Assembly: GCA_910592205.1 (NCBI GenBank)
Contig: CAJVPJ010001099.1
Span: forward strand, 1 to 12,331
Reading direction: 5' to 3'
DNA from: Paraglomus occultum
Taxonomy: Eukaryota > Glomeromycota > Glomeromycetes > Paraglomerales > Paraglomeraceae
DNA length: 12,331 bases
Shown here: positions 1 through 8,700 of the stretch, piece by piece
Numbering within the stretch: the stretch's first letter is position 1
Layout of the letters: the number at the start of each line of letters is the position of its first letter
Notes under the pieces: generated by a model
Told to the model about the DNA's origin: nothing
What the model saw: only the letters and a program-made list of their open reading frames with translations
Databases searched by the model: none
Translations under genes and position numbers: made by a program

Positions 1-936
1 TTATTCGAGCTATGATAGGGTACCATATTCTTAGACCATATTTTTTTTTCACTTTATTGTGAGTCTAAAGAGCCAAAAATCTCAGCAAATTGGTAAGCGG
101 TTGAGAAGTAATGACCATTTGAAGACAGACACTTATTATTATGTCCCTTAAACTCATACTTTCCCTCATACTTCCACCCCTTGCTTCTCCTCTACCTAGT
201 TCTTGAGCTCTTACATTATTTTTAATGCTTCGTTCGTCTTCAATGCTTTTATTATTGCTCTTCCTGCTCTGATTTATAATCATGTTCAGCAATTATGTCC
301 TCCCTACTGAAATCTGTTTCTTTATGATGACAACCCACGAACTAACTAATATTGAGAGCCTAACATGGCTTCAAAATTGGTATAATAAGACTTTTTACTA
401 AGATATATCTACAACAGATAATTAACTAACAGTTTACAACGTTAAACGTATGGAATTATAACGTCTATTAGCACATCGGCGATTGATCGTTACTATTACT
501 TAGGGTTAATGATCGGCAAGAGATTTGCAGACAAACGAGACTATATCACCGACTCATGCAACCTACGGTCACATAACTTTGCATACTGATAGCTACGATT
601 CTAAAGTTTTAACGAACTATATATGTTGGGAGTATTACTTAGTAGCATCAAGTGATATAAAGCGATTTTGTTGGTGAATCAAAATTGTAGGCAAATTTGC
701 CGACAATACAGTTTAAGGGATAGTATAATCGCCGATTATCGTGTATGATTGGACATAATGGCGTTTGCTTGTTTGCTCAAAGCGCCTGGTACTCGTACAG
801 TCCTATCCTGGAATGTCGAAGTCATGTTCTAGTGGTATTGTGATCTAAACATGTGACGTTATATCCATTATATCAGGATGCTTATCACATAACTAGTGCA
901 AATAATGCATAATAATTCAATAATTAATTAAACTAT
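1..936. other. Intergenic region, no convincing gene
   Basis: AT-rich sequence with stops in all frames. The longest open frame (minus strand, 65-292, 75 codons) matches no family I recognise and has low-complexity Ser/Arg-rich content, so I do not call it. The stretch holds a 24-bp imperfect palindrome (684-707) and two inverted copies of the 10-mer ATCGGCGATT (475-484 and 727-736, about 240 bp apart). It contains the 3' flank of the minus-strand gene that ends at 937, but I see no clear polyadenylation signal for that gene. Confidence 0.5.
684..707. repeat. Imperfect palindrome with perfect 12-bp core
   Basis: The core GGCAAATTTGCC (690-701) is a perfect palindrome. It is flanked by ATTGT on the left and ACAAT on the right, with one mismatch per arm (A689 against G702), giving 12-bp arms with 11 pairs and no loop. 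Such symmetry could be a dimeric regulator site or a cruciform-prone repeat. It lies more than 900 bp from the start of either predicted gene, so no function is assigned. Confidence 0.45.
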
Positions 937-1650
937 TCAATAAATATGACGCACAGGTAAATAGTTTACCTCGGCATAATATAAATCATGTGTTTCATCT
1001 GTTATCTCAAGTGGAATCAATTTAATGTATGCATCAGTAGGTAGATTATTCAAGCATGCATAATCTCCATTATCATCAATACAATCGAATGGAACCCATT
1101 CCAAATAAGCATCATTTGGTGCGTTTGTTTGTAATTGAGATTTCTTGATAAACTCATTGAGTTGCGTATTATTGCTAGTCCATCCATCGGATACTTCTTT
1201 ATGCCTGCAAATGCACCACGTGGGACTACATCGGAGTATTTCACATGTGGAGCAGAAGCCATATCGAGAATAACAATGGTAAAAGTGTTTATCAGCAACC
1301 ATGTAATAGTTATCGTCATTGGACTTGGTAAATCCCAAAATGAGGTAGTTGCGATAAAAAAGCCATGTCTTATGCCGTCTAAAGTTATTGTCATTGTTAT
1401 TGTACTTGTGTGTTGTAAGTGAGTATATTCTAGCAAACTCACTCACAAGTGTTGGTGTGTCTTCATCTCTTCCAAGCACTACTAGCGTTATCGTCTCAAC
1501 ATAACGACTAGCGCAGTAAACGTTGTCAATTTGAGTGAGCTTTACGTTGGTAATTTCTATGTAAGGTATCCATTCAAGTTTATTGTATCTATTCACGTTA
1601 CAGGAATGAACCAAATCGTCTATTGCTGGATTATTAGCAAATAACGACAT
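937..1650 (-). CDS. Rhizophagus-type Cys-rich / WTSNN protein lacking a kinase domain (237 aa)
   Basis: Complete single-exon gene. The ATG (complement of 1648-1650) is the first in frame after an upstream TAA at 1705-1707, and the gene ends with TGA at 937-939. The protein has a LEWIPY segment (residues 25-30), a region to about residue 120 that may echo a kinase N-lobe (ITLVVL near 54-59, TPTLVSEF at 65-72, NYYMVAD at 114-120), then a Cys cluster of pattern C-x2-C-x4-C-x4-C-x-C-x-H (C133, C136, C141, C146, C148, H150), the motif GWTSNN (156-161), an EFIKKSQLQ helix (166-174) and LEWVPF (183-188). From memory, the Cys/WTS(G/N)N/EW(I/V)PF order is the N-terminal module preceding the kinase domain in many glomeromycotan proteins; here no catalytic loop, DFG or C-lobe follows. 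It could be a stand-alone regulatory or zinc-binding protein, or a decayed family member. No signal peptide or membrane segment is evident. The family link is from memory; biochemical function is unknown. Confidence 0.65.
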   Translation of the reverse strand: MSLFANNPAIDDLVHSCNVNRYNKLEWIPYIEITNVKLTQIDNVYCASRYVETITLVVLGRDEDTPTLVSEFARIYSLTTHKYNNNDNNFRRHKTWLFYRNYLILGFTKSNDDNYYMVADKHFYHCYSRYGFCSTCEILRCSPTWCICRHKEVSDGWTSNNTQLNEFIKKSQLQTNAPNDAYLEWVPFDCIDDNGDYACLNNLPTDAYIKLIPLEITDETHDLYYAEVNYLPVRHIY

Positions 1651-1743
1651 AATTGAATTAAAAATCTTTAAGTTAAAGTGCCAACCCTTAAATTGTGTGT
1701 TACATTACACGCAAATCTATGTTAGGTTATACCGTACGATAAA

Positions 1744-1753
1744 TATATAAAAG
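1744..1753. promoter_or_regulatory. TATA-like box between gene 937-1650 and the gene-poor region
   Basis: TATATAAAAG on the plus strand. It lies about 95 bp upstream of the minus-strand ATG at 1650, and its alternating TATATA core also reads as a TATA box on that strand, so it may serve that gene. Read rightwards, it is followed by a pyrimidine-rich, G-poor tract (about 1789-1825), the usual look of a fungal core promoter and leader, yet no coding sequence follows. Orientation cannot be decided from sequence alone. Confidence 0.35.
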
Positions 1754-1986
1754 CCCGATTGATACCATAAACTAAATATTACACTTTTTCAAAACCTTTA
1801 TACCATTTCCCTTACCCTATCAATGATTATATCAATACATCCAATTTGTACTTTGAAACAATAACCTTCCTCCAGTTAAGAACGCACTGCTAACAGCTCA
1901 CCAAACTATATCAATACTAATACACACAAAGTTAACAAGAAAGGCAAAGCTCCTGTGTGATCAAATCTTAGACTTTATATAAAAGG

Positions 1987-2034
1987 CTAAATTTTTCGGG
2001 GCAAAGCCCCAAAAAATTTAGACGTAGTTGCTAA
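1987..2034 (+). mobile_element. Possible Helitron-like 3' terminus (hairpin + CTAA|T)
   Basis: Arms 1987-2002 and 2006-2021 are 16 nt each, with a single mismatch (C1997 against A2011), and enclose the 3-nt loop AAA; the stem tip is GC-rich (CGGGGC / GCCCC). Nine bases after the stem comes CTAA (2031-2034) followed by T. Helitrons end in a short hairpin roughly 10 nt before a CTRR terminus and insert between A and T, so the geometry fits. No matching 5' TC end or Rep/helicase gene was identified, so this would be a non-autonomous copy or a remnant. It could equally be an unrelated hairpin repeat. Confidence 0.35.
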
Positions 2035-2175
2035 TACAAATAAGGTTAAACCATGCTCGAGACTTTTATATAAATAAAAAATGCGGCAAATTTTATATTG
2101 AAGCGCATATTTCCGAATTAGTGCAACAAGAAAGGGTCAGAAATTGCGCAACGTGACTAATGATATTTTTTTCTC

Positions 2176-2187
2176 CCGCAATTGCGG
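2176..2187. repeat. Perfect 12-bp palindrome CCGCAATTGCGG
   Basis: Self-complementary and unusually GC-rich for this AT-rich neighbourhood. It lies about 140 bp beyond the hairpin at 1987-2021 in the same intergenic stretch. No partner gene is apparent. Confidence 0.4.
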
Positions 2188-2785
2188 AACTCAAGTCATT
2201 AAAATCTACTTTAATTAATTGATGTGTTAGTTAAAAAAGTAATAAGTTGAACGCAGTTTATTGAGCTCTAATAAAGCAGAAACATTGAGCATTGCGGATG
2301 GTTTATCAGGTGAAAGGCATGTCGCGGGTTCTCTGACGACAACTTTTGTCGAATACATAATTATTCGTTTATAATTTTTAGAAAGCTAATATCATGTGAC
2401 AGCGAAAAAATAAAAATTTTCTCATAAATAAACACAGAGTCTTGAGGGAGAACGAACGGAGTTCGAGCGGGCTATCACGATATAGCGATATAAGCAATAT
2501 CTCAATATAGTAATATAAAATCGGTGTTGAAAAATTGTTGTACGAATTCTCAAAGTTGGAATCCACTTGGTTAGCGCGGCGGTTTAGGAAAAGTATAAGA
2601 TGACCAGTTTATACTCGAAATGGAGATCACGAGCCCGAAATTATTATAGCGATAAATATTGATTATACCATTAATATTAACAATTTGAAACCTAGTCACC
2701 AAGATTTCAGTTGAGGAAAAGAAAATATTAATTTACTACAGGGTTGAAAATCTAATGTCATAGCATTAATAAATGTTTGTAATGT

Positions 2786-2793
2786 TATAAATA
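2786..2793 (+). promoter_or_regulatory. TATA-like box followed by CT-rich tract, no gene downstream
   Basis: TATAAATA, followed within about 20 bp by a pyrimidine-rich run (about 2807-2850, with CCTTCC and CTCATCC). This is a typical fungal core-promoter arrangement. The following 300 bp are C/A-rich and poor in G on the plus strand, like a 5' leader, but contain only a 62-codon open frame (2952-3140) that I do not recognise. It may be an orphan promoter, a non-coding transcript or a decayed gene. Confidence 0.25.
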
Positions 2794-3135
2794 GTGATAA
2801 TTGCAAACCCTTCATCCTTCCCTATCTCATCCGATTGTTCTTCCACTTGACACCATTTTCTAATGTTTATATTAACACTATATATCCAAAGCTAACCTGC
2901 TTATTAACATTAATATAATAATTAATGCATCAATATGGCAACTAAAACTGTATGATAACCAATCTATCTATCAACTTCAAATACTACCTTAACGCGTCAA
3001 GTATCAAACAAACTCAATCAACAAATACTATATTTACAATGTCTACCTACTACTTAGCAACAAAGAACAAAATTTCTCTAGGCACAATTACCACCTCCAT
3101 CAAACAAATGGTATTAACATGCTACATCCCTATTT

Positions 3136-3143
3136 TATAAATA
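3136..3143 (+). promoter_or_regulatory. TATA-like box
   Basis: TATAAATAG at the end of the C-rich tract. Downstream are two unrecognised overlapping open frames (3351-3605, 3602-3865). In AT-rich DNA such octamers occur by chance, so support is weak. Confidence 0.15.
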
Positions 3144-3970
3144 GATCCACTCTACAAAAGATACATAAACTTCTCATCGCAAAAACTCGTTAATTCGAAG
3201 ATACCGTTAACATTAATGCTCAACGAGGCGAGGTTGACCGTCTTTGTCCTAATTATATTTGATTTTCGCTTTCTCGATTATTACATAGTAATAAATACTG
3301 AAATAGAAGCTAGTCCAAAGATCGCAATGCAATGATGTCATTATCATGTCATGCAAGTGCAAGAAAGTGCCAAGACTCCTTCACTCCCCATTAATACTGT
3401 AATACTATCATCGCCGATACCATTATTATCAACACTATTGACATTAAGTAATATGAGAAATAGACTTGGGTGTAGGGGAAATATTATTATAATTAATAGG
3501 ATATGTTGGTGGAGAGATGTTAACATGGATAGACGTTATCACATATCCTTCAGACGCCTTTTACATATGGTAGAAAAAACATTCACCTTAATACCAAAAT
3601 TATGAAGAGCGAATTAAATTCGGTACGGAACAAGTCATTAATAGAGTATAGGAGGGGTATCTATGACACAATTCAAACTTTTGGGATTAAGCACGAGAGT
3701 GGAGCTGTCATATGTAGGACAAATAAGCAGCGATCGATAATAGGAAGCTCACGGTATCCAGAAGGTATTTGGAGTCATTTGTATAAGTTTGTATTTACTC
3801 AATTAATAAGTTCTTTATCGGAGTTATTATTTCTTAATTTAGTTATTGAAGCCTCGGTTGAATGATAATTTTACGCTCATTAATTAACGCGTGAGAGATT
3901 TATAGACATATTCAACTGAGAAACGTGGAACGGAACTTGAGCGCGCGGTAACAAGAAATCATGGCAATGT

Positions 3971-4004
3971 CGTCTCTTGGTTACATGAATTTATTCAAGA
4001 GACG
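3971..4004. repeat. Inverted repeat, 9-bp arms
   Basis: CGTCTCTTG (3971-3979) and CAAGAGACG (3996-4004) are perfect reverse complements separated by 16 nt. No T-run follows, and no gene ends here. It could be a cruciform or a transposon-derived repeat; function unknown. Confidence 0.4.
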
Positions 4005-5715
4005 GAGAACGGTCTGACATCCTAAACTTTTATCACTGGTTTTTGTGCTGCGGCCTTTAGTAAAAGCATCAGGTTGGGTAATTATTGCAATAAAATTATC
4101 AGCTCGCATACGTGTAGCTCAACTCTGGAATTTTGTAATAATAACCGCAACAATAAAGAGATAACTTTTCCACAGAGTCGAGGATTGTTAATGGTTAAAC
4201 ATTATTGTAAGTATTGATAAGTACGTTTTTGGCCTTTATTTAAAAGATTATCATTAGCAGCATTCCGCATTTTCAGAGATTGTTGTTAAAAAGTATAAAA
4301 TTTTTATATAAAATCTAATATGAAATCTATGGATATCGTACTCTCTAATTTACGTCAATGTGATTTTATATTTTGTACATGTTAATTTGTCTTTATACTG
4401 TAAGTAGTAGCGGCGTTTTACATTAGCACTTAATGCAGCTCCACAATTATTCACTGTGATATTGGTAAATAAATTTTGCATGTATACTTACAAGACGGGA
4501 ATAAAATACCACCTGTTTTTTGACAATTATTATATCTTTTTTCTCAAGCATACAATATAATGTTACCCAGAAAGAATTGTCAATACTTATATCGTTATGG
4601 TCGGTGTAATAGTTGGTGTTTCAATGAGGGAGCAAACTGCGGACAGTTCAGCTGGCGGGGAAAATTTTAACATCATTAGCTCAGGTTCTACTGCATTATT
4701 ACAACGACGGCAGTTCAATTAACTGAATGTTTGAGCTAATAAGTGACATTGTTTATTTATTTATGCGCTTTTTTACTCACTATACATAATACTGCATTAA
4801 ATAAGAGATTCGTAAAATAATTATAACATGACGACTATTATTCAGCAAAGTCGAAGGAAAAATTCTATATATTAAATAAAAAGGCCAAACTTTAACATGA
4901 TATTTTGACTAATCAAGGGTGGGGATTACTTGCTATTCTAAATTATTAAATAAATAAAATTATTGTTTTTTGAATAATCGCTGACTAATATTATTAAGAG
5001 TACTGATTTCAACGAATAAACTTTACAACTTGTGGATCGTTTTGGGCGTTATTCGGCAGGTACTTAATTATATTCAAAATAATAAAAAGTAAAAAATGTG
5101 CAATTTTGGAAAAAAAAAGTCTATTGTCAAGCATACGGAAATCGTGGGTAAAACTACCCAATTTATTATTCAACGTCAAACATAAACATTGCAGTATTCA
5201 AACATAACATGCTGTTTTGTTGATTAATATGAGCCGTTTTTATATTTTTCGGCCGTGGCAGGTCTGGAGAATAACATAGCTTGATTGAACAGATCTCGAA
5301 GAGCGCGTTTAATTACGCAAATTAATGGAGTATCGTTTGACCGCAGAGGAAAGTTTTACCATTAAATTCAACTTGCCGTAACACTTAATATTAAATACAT
5401 TTACTTACTCCTACTAATACTTAACCTCAATCTTGTTCTTTAGACGAGGCACTCGACTAAAAAATAAAGACTTACAAGATTGTATTATGTATCTTAATGT
5501 TGCCTGGAATGCATGCGTTCTATATTTTTATTAATGGTATTACCTATGCTGCTAATCCGTAAATAGAACACTTAAAAGTAATACTGCATACTAAAAAGTG
5601 TTACAGATTTAGGAAATGAACCCATTTTTATCAATTCAATAAAGACAACGTTGAAATCCCCATTTTAATCGATACAATAAGAATGTGTGTAATTTAAGCA
5701 GACATATTTGGTGGG

Positions 5716-5740
5716 GTGACAGTCACAAGATCATTTGATC
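5716..5740. promoter_or_regulatory. Two adjacent palindromes upstream of the kinase-Sel1 gene
   Basis: GTGAC-A-GTCAC (5716-5726) and GATCA-TT-TGATC (5729-5740) lie 2 bp apart, 48-73 bp before the ATG at 5789. Each could be a dimeric transcription-factor site, or a small hairpin if within the 5' UTR. The symmetry is directly visible; any regulatory role is inferred. No TATA box is obvious in the preceding 150 bp. Confidence 0.35.
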
Positions 5741-5788
5741 GAATATTATTCATATTCACTGCTGTCAACCTTAATAACATAAGCAGAC

Positions 5789-8700
5789 ATGGACTCAATT
5801 TCCACTGATAAAGAATGGTTAATAAAGAATATCGAAGATGAAATCGTGCGGTTTTATTCTTTCCAAGACTTTATTGACATCGAATGCATCGGTGGCGGAG
5901 CATATGGAGCAGTTTTCAAAGCAAAATTGAAGAAACTTAATAGAATGGTCGCATACAAGATTCTCGCTTCGCACAATGAAAATGAAATGATTGAAAACTT
6001 TGTCAATGAGGTTGGTGAATTACTACCACACCTATATTCGGATGTTATTCCTTTACTTAAATTATTCAACCTATACATTAGATAAAAATCCATCGCAAGG
6101 TTGATGACCACCCCAACATCGTCCGATTCCTCGGAGTTAGTAAAGGTAAGCACTGAAAATTGCGCAGCACGATTATTATGTAACGCTAACAAAAACTCAA
6201 TCAATAGATACACTCAATAGATATGTAATGGTGTTCGCGTATGTTGACGGTGGTTCATTGCGTTGCTACTTGTCGGACTCATCTATCGAGTTGACTTGGT
6301 CTACCAAATGCGAGCTCGGTATCAATATTGTTAGCGGCCTGGCTTATCTTCACGATCGCAATATTTTGCATAAAAATCTGGTAATTATAAATACAGCAAT
6401 AATGTTATAGTATTATAAAATACGTTTGCGTTATTCAACTAGTAATCGATAACATTATTTTAGTCTTCTCACAACATATTGGTTCATGCCGGTGTGGCGC
6501 AAATAACAGACTTTGGCTTGTCTGACTTGACTTTACAACAAAAATGTTATTTAAACAGCAAAGGAAGTCTTGCATATCTAGACCCCAGATGCATACATGA
6601 TGCAAATACCAACCGTGATAAAAGGTCAGACATATTTAGTCTTGGAGTCGTATTATGGGAAATATCTAGCAGAAGAAAACCGTGTGATGAGCTCCTGTAT
6701 GACAATGACATCATAGCTTATAGGCTGAATGGTAAGCGAGATGCTTCTGTCTTGGAAACCCCAGAAGGATATACCACATTGTATTCAGAATGTTGGGATA
6801 ATGACACAGAGAAAAGACCATCATGTGAGCAGATTTTTGACCGATTGACTATGATAGCCCAAAGTATAACAACTTCAAAAAACCATTCTACAAAGTATCA
6901 GCAAACGATTTTAGAGCATTCATTTTCTGATGAACTGTCACGTATTTATCAGGAAGAATGCTTGAAAGGAAGCACTCGAGAGCAGATTGCTAATCAAATC
7001 AAATGTTGGTTAACACTAAATGAATCTTCTCAAAATAGCATGATGAGACTCAAAGACCATAAGGATTGTGGGCAGTGTCTTTGGTTGATTGGTTTTTTTT
7101 ATGCATATGGTATAACAGTTGGGATGGATAATAAACAAGCAGTCTATTGTTATCAACTGTCAACAAAGAAAGATAATGCTCTAGCACAGTACAATCTCGG
7201 TATTTGTTATGAACATGGAATTGGGGTCAAAAAAAATCTACAGGAGGCAGTTAAATGGTACCAAAAAGCAGCTGAGCAGGGAAATGCTAGTGCACAATAT
7301 GAATTTGGTCTGTGTTATGCCTATGGGGTAGGAGTAGAAAAAAATATGCAAAAGGCAGTTGAGCTGTATAGAAAAGCAGCTGAACAGAGACATGCTGATG
7401 CACAATATAATCTTGGTCATTGCTATTACTATGGGATTATAGTACCAAAAGATATACAACAGGCAATCAAATGGTATCAAGAAGCAGCTGAACAGGAAAA
7501 TGCTCAAGCACAATGTCATCTTGGCAATTGCTATAAATATGGGATTGGAGTAGAAAAAGATGAACAAAAAACAGTCAAATTGTTTAAAAAAGCTGCTGAT
7601 CAAAGAAATGCTCAAGCACAATGTAATCTTGGCATTTGCTATGAAAATGGAATTGGAGTACAAAAAGATATACAAAAGGCAATCAAATGGTATCAAAAAG
7701 CTGCTGAACAGGAAAATGCTCAAGCACAATGTCATCTTGGCAATTGCTATAAATTTGGAATTGGAGTAGAAAAAGATAAACAAAAAGCTGCTGAATGGTA
7801 CCAAAAAGCTGCTGGGCAAGGAAATGCTCAGGCACAGTATACTCTTGGTCATAGTCAGTGGGGTCATCATTATGATCTGTTGGGTAATTTTGTTTCATTT
7901 AGAAAAGATGAACAAAAAGCTGCTGAATTGTATGAAAAAGCTGCTGAGCAAGGAAACACTCAAGCACAATGTAATTTAGGTCTGTGTCATCAATATGGAA
8001 TTTGGGTAAGTAAAAATATAGACAAAGCAATAGAACTTTATCAAAAAGCAGCTGAACAAGGAGATGCTCAGGGACAGTACAATCTTGGTTGGTGTTATGA
8101 AAATGAAGTTGGTTCCCTGGAAAGGTTTAACAGAAAGAGGGGGGTTTCCAGAGAAAATATACAAGAAGCAGTAAAATTGTATAAAAATGCAGCTGAACAA
8201 GGAAATGCTCAGGGACAGTATAATCTTGGCCAGTGTTATGAAAATGGAACTGGAGTAAGAATTAGTATTCAAAACGCAGTAGAATTGTATAAAAAAGCAG
8301 CTGAGCAAGGACATGCTCAAGCACAATCTGATCTTGGTTATTGTTATGAAAATGGAATTGGGGTAAGAAAAGATGAACAAAAAGCTGCTGAATGGTATCA
8401 AAAAGCTGCTGAGCAAGGAAATATTCAAGGACAATGTAATCTTGGTCAATGTTATCAGTATGGAATGGGATTAGAAAAAGATGAACAGAAGGCAGTTGAA
8501 TTATATAAAAAAGCAGCTGAACAAGGGAATGATCAAGCACAGTGTAATCTTGGTCAGTGTTATGAGAACGGATTTGGAATAGGGAAAGATGAACAAAGGG
8601 CATTTGAATGGTATTACAAGGCGGCTAAACAAGGAAATGCTCAAGCACAATGTAATTGTGGTTGTTGTTATCAGCATGGAAGAGGTGTAGAAAAGGATTT

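Larger units (their letters stand above)
1651..5788. other. 4.1-kb gene-poor region
   Basis: No convincing coding sequence. The best open frames are two overlapping plus-strand ones (3351-3605 and 3602-3865, 84 and 87 codons), a plus-strand 62-codon frame (2952-3140) and a minus-strand one (2378-2566); none shows a recognisable family. Structure seen: TATA-like boxes at 1744, 2786 and 3136; C-rich, G-poor plus-strand tracts at about 1780-1960 and 2800-3180; a strong hairpin at 1987-2021 with a Helitron-like end; the palindrome CCGCAATTGCGG (2176-2187); an inverted repeat at 3971-4004; and two adjacent palindromes at 5716-5740 just upstream of the kinase gene. The remainder (about 4005-5700) is AT-rich sequence in which I see nothing definite. 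Confidence 0.5.

Noticed and set aside
65-292. 75-codon minus-strand open frame near the left edge
   Set aside because: Short, no recognisable domain, low-complexity Ser/Arg/Asn content; this length is expected by chance.
475-736. Inverted copies of ATCGGCGATT 240 bp apart, as possible MITE termini
   Set aside because: Only 10 bp match, arms do not extend and no target-site duplication is visible; a pair like this is expected somewhere in 12 kb by chance.
1050-1442. 130-codon minus-strand and 95-codon plus-strand frames inside the 937-1650 gene
   Set aside because: Alternate frames of a gene whose own frame has a recognisable Cys/WTSNN module and clean start and stop.
4598-4726. 42-codon plus-strand open frame beginning MVGVIVGVSM
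   Set aside because: It reads somewhat protein-like but is too short, with no splice partners or family similarity that I can identify.
5854-6213. Minus-strand 119-codon frame over kinase exons 1-3
   Set aside because: It overlaps exons whose plus-strand translation matches all kinase motifs, and it runs through introns.
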